Assembly: GCF_950023065.1 (NCBI RefSeq)
Contig: NC_088678.1
Coordinates: 47,358,580-47,422,579, forward strand
Direction: 5' to 3'
Source: Planococcus citri
Taxonomy: Eukaryota > Arthropoda > Insecta > Hemiptera > Pseudococcidae
DNA length: 64,000 nt
Below the pieces are notes generated by a model. The model ran no database searches. It saw only the letters and a program-made list of their open reading frames with translations, and had not been told where the DNA came from. How positions within the stretch are numbered: the stretch's first letter is position 1; every line of letters begins with the position of its first letter. Below are positions 1 through 9,930 of the stretch, piece after piece. Position numbers and translations under genes: made by a program.

Positions 1-696
1 AATGTTTTTCAGGTGAGATGTGTATTAAGTGTGATGTATCTCGGTTCGTGATTTATGAATCGTACCGATTTCTTATTGAACGTTTTTTACTTTTGTTTTT
101 CGATTTTTTGCTCTCCTGAACGCTGGAATTAAAATAAATTGGTCACCTTTTTCACTGCTGAAAGTCACTAAAGTCACTTTTAAAAAAAAAATTTGGCTAC
201 AATGCCTGACAATCTAGGACGGGCTTATTAATTTGATGATTTTTTGGAATGTTCTGGTTAAATTTATGCAAAAATACCAGATATGATCGAGTTTGAAGTA
301 TTTTGCACAATAGCTCTGCTTTTCGAAATGATTTTTATAGCGGGGTCTACAACATCGTCATGAAAAGAATTTCCCTAGGAATCCATTAGGTACCGCTAAC
401 TGTAGAACGTGAGTAGCGCATCTAATTCCTATCAAAAAGTAAATATTTATAGAAAACAAGAACTGAAAAATCCGTCAAAAATTTAATTAGCTGAAAAATG
501 AGTCGTATGATTTATTTTGTCATTTTTTGAGCTCAGTTCCTGAAGTAATCCATTCTTTAAACATTCTTCACTGTTTTTGAGTTATTATTTTAAAAATTTT
601 CTTTTTATCAACATTCATTATAAGCCTTGTTTGAGCTTTAGAATTCATGTACTTACTCAAAATGTTATAAAATTATGAGAGAAATTTCAATTTCAG
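1..696 (+). other. Upstream region / probable 5'UTR intron of the first paralogue
   Basis: No coding signal is visible. The stretch ends in a pyrimidine-rich acceptor (TTTCAG at 691-696) 25 nt before the start codon of the 709-codon gene. A CAG|GTGAGA donor-like site lies at 10-18, so the whole stretch could be one 5'UTR intron whose non-coding first exon is at or before the window edge. The acceptor is seen directly; pairing it with this donor is inference. Confidence 0.4.
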
Positions 697-721
697 ATCA
701 CTCACGGGTCACAAGGTCACA
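697..721 (+). promoter_or_regulatory. 5'UTR stub between splice acceptor and ATG (first paralogue)
   Basis: A 25-nt leader lies between the TTTCAG acceptor (691-696) and the tandem ATG. The second paralogue has the equivalent arrangement (acceptor at 11161-11166, 34-nt leader), which supports both the acceptor and the start-codon choice. Confidence 0.55.
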
Positions 722-2851
722 ATGATGAACGCATCAAATAACACATATGAGACGATTGCAGTAAATGAGGTACTCGGGGATCGTTTCGTATTCTATGCGA
801 CGCTTCCAACCCTACAAGAGATGGCATCTTATCGAGCGGCTCTTGCAATATGGTATAGCTACATTGCTCGATCAAATTACAACGAATTCAAAAAGAAGTC
901 AAATGACGAGTTGATTGACAGTCTAGGTATTAAAGATAAGTATTGGGAGGAATGTAATAAAATTGTTGAATCTTTTAAAATGCCCCAAACAATCGAGGAA
1001 GTGCTTAAGAACTTCGTAGAGTTGGTTTATGGTGAAATGAGATCGTGGATAAGACATTTCAAGTACGAAATGTTTTCCTACAATTTGAAATCTCATACGA
1101 TTCAGCAATTTGATGCGAATTGTTGTGTCTGGTTTCCTAATGGTAAAATCAATTACGGTAAAACTGGTCCGAAAATGTTGGCTACTCCGGGGTTGACAGA
1201 TGTGCAGAAATTCGCCATCATGTCCGAGTTCTGTATGGAGGATGAAATACGTAAATTTCCCCTGCGTACGCTTCCCAAATCATTTATTAAACAGGTGACT
1301 CTCGAACGAGACTACTTAGTGTATTATTGGATGTGCTACTCGAAAAACGAATTGCGTAAAATACCGTTGAATAATTTCAGCTCGGTCGACGTTGTAATGG
1401 CTGTAATGTGTGAAACCACACATTGGACTGCTTTCGAGTACTTCTGGAATCGTTTGGGTACTGAGGATCAAGTAACTGTGGCCGTAGATAGATTCAATGA
1501 TCACAGTGCATGTCTTAATCAAGCAGAAACGCTTTCAATGATGTCCTGTCAGCAACAACAGCGTGTCTTATCCCTCATACCCGATCAGATATTGCTAAAT
1601 TTTTGGATTCGTTTAGATTTACCCGAGTCAGCAATGTGGACTTGGAAACATTGTAAACATCTAATGCCAGTTGAAAAATTTGCTAGAGTTGTGAATGAAA
1701 TATTTTATCGTAAGGTGCCTTTTGAAGAAGAAATGCGTTTGTTGATAGAAATGTGGGAAACAGCCTCTGATAAGCAAAGAAATCACGTTATTCAGACCAT
1801 GGAAGATGAAATAATTCGACCGTTTTTTTTCATGTGTAATCATTCTTTGGCTGCCTTCGAATTCTTGTATATTTTTCTATCGATGAAAAACGAAGATTTT
1901 AGAAAGGATGCGATTTTGAGGAATGCCAGCGAATTCGGATCAAATATTGTTGATCCAAATTCAATGAACAAGATAATCAACTTATGTTTGCCTGATCCCG
2001 ATGATCAGCGTGTGTATAGACAGACTATAATGGAGTCGCATGAAATGATGTTTCGAGGCGAATTATTATTCAATGATTCGAACCTTGAAAGTTTGAAACT
2101 CAGGATACAGTTTTATTCTCTTGATGAGAACATGGCCAAAGATTATCTGAAGCGACTGCTTGAGTCGAATAAAATTAGAAAGCCGATGTATATTACCGAC
2201 TTCGAAAAATGGACAAAATTCAACGATTTTATCGACGATATTTACCTAAACGATGCTCCGTCAGCGTTGAATTTAAAGAAAGTATTCATCATGTCATACG
2301 CTTCCGACTGTCTTAATGATTGGAATGACGACAATAGTTTGAACGGAATGGACAAAGTGCTCGGAACAGTGTTTACGACGAATGAGTTGGAAGCTATAAA
2401 GCAAAAATTTTTAAATTCTTTTCGAAAAGGCCTTATTGATATAGATTATTGGCCTTGGTTCGAGGAAAAGTATTTCAATAAGTTTGTTTCATGGTGTGTT
2501 GGTAATGAACGAGGTGTGGAAGAGTTCAAAAAGACTATTTCCGTTGATGCTATTTTTAACGAATATTTCAACAGGTTTGGCGATTGGTATAGCGATGGTG
2601 GCGATTTTGATAGATCATTGCTTCCCGATTTGGATAAGTGTTTGAAATGGTATTTTATGGGTGTTGAAGGAGCGAAAGAGTACAAATTGCGTAGATTAGA
2701 TGCATTTGAAAATATAGATATTTTTCAAAATATTTTAAAGGAAAAAGATGAGTCAACTTTGGATGTGCTTTTGAAGTGGTTTTCTGATGGTGATGAAGAA
2801 AGTATTAAAAAATTCAAAGCAAAAAAGATCAGATTTACTCGTAGGACATAA
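722..2851 (+). CDS. Uncharacterised 709-residue protein, paralogue of the gene at 11201-13345
   Basis: This is an uninterrupted 709-codon frame, far longer than chance allows in this AT-rich sequence. The start is the first of two tandem ATGs, 25 nt after a TTTCAG acceptor. I do not recognise the family. There is no signal peptide or membrane segment. The protein is rich in aromatic and charged residues and looks helical throughout. Motifs shared with the second gene: an N-terminal block with PTL and ALAIWY (residues 21-45), NGKINYGKT (140-148), QKFAIM (162-167), KNEL (208-211), AFEYFWNRL (237-245), AAFEFLYIF (377-385), KFVSWC (587-592) and DKCLKWYF (638-645). The C-terminal third holds three similar W-centred segments around residues 591, 643 and 686. 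An alpha-solenoid-type scaffold is an inference from the repeated amphipathic W/F-rich helices. No frameshift or internal stop suggests a functional gene; function is unknown. Confidence 0.85.
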   Translation: MMNASNNTYETIAVNEVLGDRFVFYATLPTLQEMASYRAALAIWYSYIARSNYNEFKKKSNDELIDSLGIKDKYWEECNKIVESFKMPQTIEEVLKNFVELVYGEMRSWIRHFKYEMFSYNLKSHTIQQFDANCCVWFPNGKINYGKTGPKMLATPGLTDVQKFAIMSEFCMEDEIRKFPLRTLPKSFIKQVTLERDYLVYYWMCYSKNELRKIPLNNFSSVDVVMAVMCETTHWTAFEYFWNRLGTEDQVTVAVDRFNDHSACLNQAETLSMMSCQQQQRVLSLIPDQILLNFWIRLDLPESAMWTWKHCKHLMPVEKFARVVNEIFYRKVPFEEEMRLLIEMWETASDKQRNHVIQTMEDEIIRPFFFMCNHSLAAFEFLYIFLSMKNEDFRKDAILRNASEFGSNIVDPNSMNKIINLCLPDPDDQRVYRQTIMESHEMMFRGELLFNDSNLESLKLRIQFYSLDENMAKDYLKRLLESNKIRKPMYITDFEKWTKFNDFIDDIYLNDAPSALNLKKVFIMSYASDCLNDWNDDNSLNGMDKVLGTVFTTNELEAIKQKFLNSFRKGLIDIDYWPWFEEKYFNKFVSWCVGNERGVEEFKKTISVDAIFNEYFNRFGDWYSDGGDFDRSLLPDLDKCLKWYFMGVEGAKEYKLRRLDAFENIDIFQNILKEKDESTLDVLLKWFSDGDEESIKKFKAKKIRFTRRT

Positions 2852-3321
2852 TGATCCGAGTCTAGTTTGAATAGTTGTTACAAATCGAACTTTGAATAGT
2901 CGATATCACACCTTAAGAATCAGATATTTCAGTTTATGAATGAGCACTTCCGTTCTTACGAAATTATTCTTCAGTCTAGTAGAACGCAGTCACATTTTCT
3001 TTGCAGAGCTCACTTTTTAAATGTCCTTGAACGATATTCTTGAAGAACTTTGAGATTCTTTTTACTATCTATCAAAACTTTTCGATTTTCCCAATCTGCA
3101 ACTTTTCAACCCTTGTCTGTCACCTCATTACCTATTGGTGTCTGATATTTGCATCAGAGGAGTACAAAAACTCCAAACATTTTTCTTGGAAGGGCGTGCC
3201 ATTATTCATGTAATATGTATTTTGAAAGTCAAGTAGGGTAAAATTGTCGACTACGGTTTAAAAAAAAAGATTCTACTTTGAGTGTTTTTTGCGAAGAAAT
3301 CTGTGTCAGCCTCCACAATTT
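2852..3321 (+). other. 3' flank of the first paralogue
   Basis: There is no coding signal and no AATAAA in the first kilobase after the stop. The nearest signals are at 3875-3880 and 3920-3925. If one of those is used, the 3'UTR runs antisense through the minus-strand frame at 3322-3810. A short block around 3971-3984 (ATATATGTATCATGT) resembles the DNA after the AATAAA of the second paralogue (13608-13624), hinting that the 3' ends are also duplicated. Confidence 0.35.
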
Positions 3322-3810
3322 TCACTTGCATTGTGTTATTACTGCAATACTCGACAAAAAAATAGAAAAAAAACGTTGATTCACCTGGAAGCATAAATTT
3401 TTAGTGGAAGATCTGTCTTCTGGGAAGAGAAAAATTTGTCCTTGAGGGACGATTGCCCCCCTCTCAGAATTGTAGAAAAAAGCCAACGAAAAACAATGTA
3501 ATTGTCTTATTTTCACCCTGTGGACATCATTTCAAACTTACAATTTACAAAATGTAGGTAGTCCACAACCGTCCTCTTGCTGTGCTGATGGCTGTAGGCA
3601 GTTCAAAAAAAACCTTTTTGTACTTACCAGATAGTCAGTGATCCATAATTCAGTGCGCAGGTTGGTGAATAAGCGTTGAACCGAAACTCTTAATAGAATT
3701 TGGCCATTTGTTGTTTGTTGTAGATTGCGATCGACATTGTCGCTAAAAGTACTGGTTGGAAAATCATATTTCTTTAGACAATGGACGGGTATTCTGAATT
3801 GCACCTGCAA
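3322..3810 (-). pseudogene. Unidentified coding frame with two intron-like micro-segments
   Basis: One minus-strand frame runs about 160 codons with its only two stops (TAA, TGA) confined to a 24-nt segment (3518-3541). That segment begins GTAAGT and ends CCACAG. A second 36-nt segment (3592-3627) also begins GTAAGT and ends CTACAG; it is open and in frame. An acceptor-like TTGCAG precedes 3804. Removing both segments leaves 3628-3804, 3542-3591 and 3385-3517, exactly 120 codons in one phase, followed by a GTGAAT donor-like site. Residues such as VQFRIPVHCLKKYDF and LRTELWITDYL look like genuine protein, but I cannot name the family. Introns of 24 and 36 nt are shorter than usual insect introns, so a decayed single exon is the alternative. 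Confidence 0.45.
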
Positions 3811-4279
3811 CGTTGCAAATGTCGATTGAAAATTTTTTAAACAAAGAAATTATGAAGAAAGTGTCTGATATTTTAATAAAAGTTGATGAAATCTGAAAGA
3901 AGAAAATCTCGAAGTATTGAATAAAAATATGTGGGGGTAACATGAATGAAAGAATCTTTCTATGAAAAAAATATATGTATCATGTCCGAGAGAAAATTAC
4001 AGAATATCATTGACAATAACAGTGTTGTAACCGTTATAACCTTATGAAAACTAATAAAAAAGTTTTTGTTATAAGTATTTGAACAGAAGGTAACAAAAGA
4101 GAAATTATTTTGCTACTTGTAATGTAAGATAATGAAATAAGATGATAAACAAATAAACCAATATTTATAATTTTGACTCTTTCCTTTGTTCTCTCATTTT
4201 TGTGTTATTTTCTTTATTTACAGTTTTGAGAATGAAGTAATTTTTTATGGTGGGGAAAAAAACTGAAATATTCTTATTA

Positions 4280-4974
4280 CACTAGGCAACTTTTTTTGGC
4301 CTTTTTTTTTGTGTTCAGGTTGAAAATGAGCTTAATCAATAAACAAAAAACAGAGTAGGATTTTTCAGTTTGAGTTGTTTTTGTAGTCAGGAGATATGAT
4401 CAAGGTTGCAAAAATGGTCGTCTTTGCTTTATTTCACGAGTTTGTGGCGACATCAGTATCATGTTTCAAAAAAAAAAACCAAGGTCATATTCGGATTCTA
4501 TGCACTTTTTTAAGTAAACATCTTTCCCCGATTTTTGATTTTCGAAGTTTAAGGCACATAAGACCAATTTTTCTAAATACCTACGAAAAATTCAATTTGA
4601 AGTTCGGGTGAAGAAAGTTCCGCGCCACGATTACGTGGTGGAGTAACGCCAGCGTTGCGCGCTCAGAGTTTTAAAATTTGGTACAAATAAAAATATACCA
4701 TATGTGCTTAAAAACATCAAAAATCAGGGAAAGTAATTTACTTGAAAAAATACGTAGAATCCGAAAATGACCTTGGTTTTTTTTTAAACATAATACTGAT
4801 GTCGCCACAAACTTGTGAAATAGGGCAAAAACGGTCATTTTTGCAACTTTGAGCATCTCTCCTGACTACAAAAACAACTCAAATTGAAAAACCCCACTCT
4901 GTTTTTTGTTTTAGGGTCTAAACTATCGATTAAGCCCATTTTCAACCCGAACACAAATATGCCGTTGCCTAGTG
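4280..4974. mobile_element. 695-bp fold-back DNA element with CACTA-type termini
   Basis: The two halves are near-complementary over about 330 bp each, with a short GC-richer centre (about 4610-4680). The ends are CACTAGGCAAC (4280-4290) and its exact reverse complement GTTGCCTAGTG (4964-4974). Both are flanked outside by TTA (4277-4279 and 4975-4977), a plausible 3-bp target duplication. Termini starting CACTA with 3-bp duplications are characteristic of the CMC (CACTA/Mirage/Chapaev) superfamily. No transposase is present, so it would be non-autonomous. Matching short frames on opposite strands (4396-4611 and 4671-4856) are simply the two arms and are not genes. Confidence 0.75.
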
Positions 4975-4977
4975 TTA

Positions 4978-5460
4978 TCTTTGAATTTTGTTCTGTTGTA
5001 CTTGTATGTATACTTACCCAAACATTAGCCGACTTCACAATCTGCTCTAACTCAGCCTTAAATCTGTTCATCAGGGAACCGATCAAACCTTCCATCTGAT
5101 TCACAAACAAACACTACCAAAATATTAAAGAAACTAACAAAATGAATTGAAACCTACGCTTCTGTTGGGGTTGACTCGACAATTTCCTCTATTGCTACGA
5201 GGATTACGATCAATCGAGTTGTGCGCTAAATGAGCACTGGTGGAGACTGCAGTAGAAGATACTGCTTTCAGTTCTTTCTCTGTTGCTTCATCATCAAACA
5301 CTTTCTAGTTCGGTTTTGAGTTTTGATAAATTGGCTGATCTATTCTCAGTTTCTATCCATGACTTCATTTTGGTGAATTGGGCCTTTGCTGTGCCTCGCT
5401 GTTTGGTGTAAGACTCGAATAACTTAATTTTCATAAGACTGATTTTCTCTAAAAATTAAT
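4978..5460 (-). pseudogene. BEL/Pao-like gag fragment interrupted by the fold-back element
   Basis: On the minus strand a coding-like stretch reads KLFESYTKQRGTAKAQFTK and then LKTELESV. It continues after a one-base frame change as FDDEATEKELKAVSS, down to MEGLIGSLMNRFKAELEQIV just before the fold-back element. The R-G-x-x-K-x-x-F-T-K pattern followed by L..L...L resembles the N-terminal region of BEL/Pao-type gag polyproteins. The frame breaks and the element at its 3' end mark it as dead. The family call is from pattern memory only. Confidence 0.35.
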
Positions 5461-5531
5461 TAATCGGGCTTCCGAAGGACCATGAAATTATCTGTTGCTG
5501 ATAATGACATCCAAAAAACACTTGCTACAGT

Positions 5532-5846
5532 TCATATACCTACATCAATATAAACAATCGTCAAACAAATTGAATAAATAATTTGATACCCCTTAAATAC
5601 ATATAGGTTTTCTATGAGAATGATCAGATTGAAGAGGAATGGAATCCACTGCAGGTATCCTGTGAAATTTTCGGAAACTTTTGGACAGTTTTCAATTCCT
5701 AAGTAGAAGAACTTTTTGTTGATATTTTTTCTTATAATCTCTACTTCTTTACTCGGTGTAAACAAAAAGGCTCCTGAATCTTTAGGCAAAGTTGGAATTT
5801 CGCACCTGAATGCGGCTAAAATATTGTTTGTTGCCTGTCTGCCCAA
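5532..5846 (-). pseudogene. Open minus-strand frame of unknown origin
   Basis: About 104 open codons, including GAFLFTPSKEVEIIRKNINK and a hydrophobic stretch (IPFLFNLIILIENLYVF). An acceptor-like TTCAG|GTGCG occurs at its upstream side, but no clear donor follows. It may be a transposon ORF fragment, an exon or chance. I do not recognise it. Confidence 0.2.
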
Positions 5847-5849
5847 ACG

Positions 5850-6335
5850 ACGTTTGAGGACAACTTTTCTGAATTGATCTCATTTCAAAACAGCTATAGT
5901 TTATGTCCGTTGGCTCTACTGAGACCCTCCAGTAGACACATATTGTGCTACTGAGGTACACTATTCTATTGCTGCAACAAAATCATAATAATAAAAATTA
6001 TTGAAAAAAAAACTTGAAATTTACACAATTATGAAATTTGGCAAATTTATTTAAAATAATTAAAACAATAATACTAATAATAATACCTTTAAAAAAAAAC
6101 AATGTGAAATTACCCGATTATGATATTGGGCAAACTTATTTAAAATAATAATACTAATAAATTCACTTTCAGTGGCACTTAGTCCATCCCCGCCATTTGT
6201 ACTACCACTGACAAATAGAACCAGAATGCCAGTGATAGAAATCCCAAATGTGACTTTTTAGTCATCCTGGTTACAGGGACTACAGTACTTTAGTCCATGT
6301 ATTATGGATTTATGTACTATGTAGCTTGTACATCA
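5850..6335. other. Non-coding stretch with imperfect local duplication
   Basis: No coding signal. An AT-rich block around 5990-6060 is partly repeated at 6100-6155 (shared AAATTATTTAAAATAATAA-like words), a small direct duplication. Confidence 0.3.
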
Positions 6336-6338
6336 CTT

Positions 6339-6839
6339 TCAAATACAAGAGTTTTCCCTCTGATGATCTGCACCATCATAAACATTAATTTTATAATCAC
6401 ATAGATAATCTTAGAATTTTTGGAGCTCGATAGGACCCCCTCCATATTTGACAATCACTATGCCTGCATCTTCACATAGATCTCTTGCTGCCTCACTCAA
6501 TTTATCACTGCGATCTAGCCTGCATAATTCTTTGTATCTCAAGCTATATTTCTTTGCTTGTTACTTAGGCAAATTTTGTTTTGGCCAATTTTTGTCAAAA
6601 TAAGCTTTACCTAGAACTATAGCCTGGGGTAGGCATAAATTGTTATTATTTCTGATCACATGGATGGACCATTTATTTGAATCACAAAATTCGTCATATG
6701 GTAACATATCTAGATGAGTTGATTTCCCCCTCCCTTGAGGCACAATAATTTTAGTAACATTTATTTGGAGCGGTTCATCACTCAGAAAATTTGCATTACT
6801 CTGAATTACTTTTTGAAATTCATTTAAAATAATTTCCAC
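6339..6839 (-). pseudogene. Decayed frame of the kind found upstream of DNA_pol_B_2-type transposon polymerases
   Basis: A single minus-strand frame from 6839 down to 6342 reads coherently through two TAA stops (6561-6563 and 6411-6413) to a TGA at 6339-6341. Recognisable pieces are FQKVIQSNANFLSDEPLQIN, NNNNLCLPQAIVLGKAYFD, DKLSEAARDLCEDAGI and DYLCDYKINVYDG. The order 'VIQSN...', 'NLCLPRAIV.A.A', 'A..LC..A' and 'DY.I.V.D' is that of insect and cnidarian multicopy ORFs associated with protein-primed family-B DNA polymerases (Maverick/Polinton-like or related elements). No polymerase catalytic motifs are present here. The family link is from memory, without a search. Confidence 0.5.
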
Positions 6840-6841
6840 CG

Positions 6842-7454
6842 ATAATTCCGATTAATTTTTTGAAGGCGTTTTCGATAAATTCAAGTGGATTACTTTTATT
6901 TTCTATTAGCTATACACTGTACAGTAATTTGTTTAGCAGTGGCATTGAATTTCTGAAATGCACAATTTTGGATTATTTGTAGAACTCAATAATATTCTTC
7001 AGTCTGGGAATGAAAAAAAAAATTGCTTTGTAGTTTTGATTTATAAGCGATGTCCTTTATCAGATGAAAAAAATCCAAATGGATAAACAAAATCATCAAA
7101 ATGTTTAAAATAGATGAAATTTCAATTTCTTTCACTTTAAAATTTGATTATTGGATTGAAATAGTATTTATTCAATGCATTTTACCTTTGAAAATATGAA
7201 ATAATTTTATGAATAGGTAAAATGATTTGAAAAAAATGAAAAATATTTGAGCATTAATTTTGTTTTCTTTGTAGGTTAGCTCTTGCAATTCAGTTTTACT
7301 TGCAAAAAAAATAATAATAAGGTCACCCCACATCATTGAGCATTTGAAGAAAAAAAATAAAGCACAAATAGCATGATGTGATTCTTACTTATTTATGCAT
7401 CAGAATTAATTTCATTCAACTAACTCAGGGCTTCAATTTGTTGATTTTTGGGCC
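6842..7454. other. AT-rich, no gene
   Basis: I see no convincing frame or structured repeat, only A/T-rich sequence with poly-A runs. Confidence 0.4.
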
Positions 7455-7564
7455 TTAGTTCAGGGTTGGTTGAAGTATGAAGTGTCCACACTGTCTATCT
7501 ACTCTATCCCTAATAGCAGCGACAAATTTTATCAACATTTTGTCCAAATTGAAGGATGCCTCAC

Positions 7565-7766
7565 CTTTAATCATTATCCAAGTCGAGCTGAATACCTCGA
7601 TTTTTAATGTCTCAGTATCAGTGATTGCTGTTGAATATGTTCTGCATAGTTTGAAGCATTTGTTTATTTTGTTGTCACAAATTGCATCTTTACAATCAAC
7701 ACTCTCTTTAAAAAAATCAGCAATTTTGTAGCTTTCTTCAGTGGTAACTTGTTTATAATTTTTTAT
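7565..7766 (-). CDS. Candidate internal exon, unknown protein
   Basis: An acceptor (ATTATTGCAG, just above 7766) opens an uninterrupted minus-strand frame ending at a good donor AAAG|GTGAGG (7564-7559). It includes TTEESYKIADFFKESVDCKD and CDNKINKCFKLCRTYSTAI. Cysteine spacing (C-x4-C, then C-x3-C) could be metal-binding, but no family is recognised. It lies upstream, on the same strand, of the decayed 6339-6839 frame and may belong to the same element. Confidence 0.3.
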
Positions 7767-7823
7767 CTGCAATAATAATTATATGTTTGAAAGTACATAT
7801 TAAAACTTGCATTAAGATGTATC

Positions 7824-7850
7824 TACCTACCTACCTACCTACCTACCTAC
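7824..7850. repeat. (TACC)n microsatellite
   Basis: About 6-7 uninterrupted TACC units. The same tetranucleotide occurs as short bursts throughout the window. Confidence 0.9.
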
Positions 7851-8078
7851 TGGGTTTTTCCCGATATGTGCCCTCAAATGATTTTCATGTCCAGCATTCC
7901 TTGGTGTCAATTATATGGCCAAATTTCTCCAGAGAGGCAAGTAATACTTGAAACAGAACTGTGTATAATGTCACCTAGCGTGCATCTTTCCTTAGTGCTC
8001 AGCCAGCCAACAGCAAAAGCAAGAGAAATGCACCCAGTTTGTTGCTAGTATCGTGACAGTTTTAATAATGTAACTGGT

Positions 8079-8250
8079 GTTAGCACCCATGTGGTGCCAA
8101 TCCCTGAACTCAGGGTTGTAATGACCCGGCTAGCGAAGGGCTTTGACCACATGTGGACACTGATGTGAGCACCCTAGTGGCGCCAATTCCTGAACTCAGG
8201 GTTGTAAAAACCCGGCTAGCGATGGGGTTGGTGACACATGGATAGCATTA
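8079..8250. repeat. Two-copy tandem repeat, 86-bp unit
   Basis: Units at 8079-8164 and 8165-8250 share CTGAACTCAGGGTTGTAA followed by ACCCGGCTAGCGA, with about 20% differences elsewhere. The unit is noticeably GC-richer than its surroundings. No coding function is visible. Confidence 0.8.
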
Positions 8251-8259
8251 GTCTGGTGA

Positions 8260-9580
8260 AAAAAAACTACTTGATGTGAAAGCTCAACATCTACATGATC
8301 TATGTATTGACGTATACTGATGTATGTATGTACGATGTTAAAACATTAAGCATTATATTTAGTTTCAGCTGTTTGATTCAAACCTTATGGTTTCATTTTT
8401 GGGAATGCTGTAGAAAGTTTGAAGGGTCTTGTGTTCAATGATGAATACATATCATGAAAGATCCAGTAGGTAGGTAGCTACTAGCTAGGTACTCTCTAAA
8501 TCTCAAACACTCAAATCTGACTGTTTCAAGAAGACAAAAAGTCATCACTGAGAAAAATGACTTGTTACAAATTTTAGGAGTAATATACTGACTCTTTATG
8601 AATTGCAATGTTCCGTAAAAATTAAACAGGGATCAATTTGATCGTCAGTCTTTTTATACATGTGTTGACAAGTAATTTGGTAGATAATTTTTTGCTAATA
8701 ATGTGTCAAAACGTACGAAGTGAAAATACACCACAAAATACAGGGTCAATACAAATTCTATGAAGGGTTTGAAAATGGTGCGCAAAAATGGCAACGTTGC
8801 TCAAAGGAATAAGAGCTCCAGACTAACAAAACTTTTAGAATGACCAAGTTATTTGCTGAGAAAAATCTGAATTGCCTTTGTGGGCTAGGCTCAGTTGCTG
8901 AATCTGAATAGAAGAAGACAGAGTGTATAATGTTTAAAGATGAGGCATGCTTCCATTACAGTGGACTAATTATAACGCACTGCTGGCCTAAAAGGACCTA
9001 AAATTAAAATTTTATTTACTACATATAATTATTTTTAAAAAACTATTTAAAATTTTAATTATAAAATGTATTGAAATCCATAAAAATATTGAATTAAATC
9101 TATTAAATAATTTAATATCAATAAATAAATATTATCTAATATTAACTTGATATAAAACCGATTAATACAATGAATCATCGGAATTATTATTTCTTTACTA
9201 AATGATAGATGGGACACTTCAATACTCATCCTATGGGAGGTTTGAATTGATTCACATATCAGAAAATCATGATTCAAATCACAAAGAAAAGGGCGTGATC
9301 AGTAGGTATTTGCAAATCCAATTTTCTCAAATCATGAATAAAATTTTTAGTTTTCCATCGCTGCTTCACTTATGGACATCTGATTTCGTGATACTATGCA
9401 TATGCAGTGGAGAAATTTTAACCCCTCAAATATTAGTGGTGACCCTGAGCCGATTTGGGTGGAGGGGGTTGACATAAATTCATGGCGACTTTATAGGCCA
9501 TAATGACTTTATTTAGCTGACAGTTTGCGGAGGAATGCACAAACAGTCTGCTTTTTATCACGATATATGTACATATTGGA
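8260..9580. other. No gene recognised; very AT-rich block at 9000-9200
   Basis: No coding signal or transposon ends seen. The 9001-9200 segment is exceptionally A+T-rich and reads openly on the minus strand with an I/N/Y/L-biased composition reminiscent of organellar or symbiont DNA, but I could not match it to any mitochondrial gene. Confidence 0.3.
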
Positions 9581-9703
9581 TATTTACGATCTCCTCGATT
9601 TTCTACTGCACCTGTGCCACTTAGAATGCCTTTTCCAATAGTACTTGATCTTCTTTGTCTGACTTGAAATGAAGAGGGGAAAAAATTGAAGCATACTTAC
9701 TGG

Positions 9704-9930
9704 GTGTTTATTTTATACCCTTTTCTTTAGTTTGGCAGTCTTGAGCAACAGAAAATGTTGATTCGGAAGTGTTTTTCCACAGTGAGTTGACTTCCGCGCT
9801 CCAGGTTACATCCGGTGTTGAAGGGCGGTCACTATCAAGAAATAGATGATCGCGATAGTATCGCTCATTCAGTTTGGCGTCTTCTAATCTTCGGTTTAAG
9901 TTTTGTACATGAAAGATGCTACGTCCTTAC
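9704..9930 (-). CDS. Candidate C-terminal coding exon, unknown protein
   Basis: An open minus-strand frame reads QNLNRRLEDAKLNERYYRDH, then DSDRPSTPDVTWSAEVNSLW, and ends at TAA, seven bases before a strong GTAAGTATGC donor (9703-9694). Composition (helical charged start, then S/T/P/D/W) is protein-like and GC is above background. Family unknown; it could be the tail of a transposon-derived protein. Confidence 0.28.

Noticed and set aside
4396..4856. Two similar small proteins encoded on opposite strands
   Set aside because: They are the two arms of the fold-back element translated in mirror orientation, not genes.
9001..9277. Possible mitochondrial or symbiont insertion
   Set aside because: Extreme AT content and I/N/Y-rich translation are suggestive, but I could not match any organellar gene.
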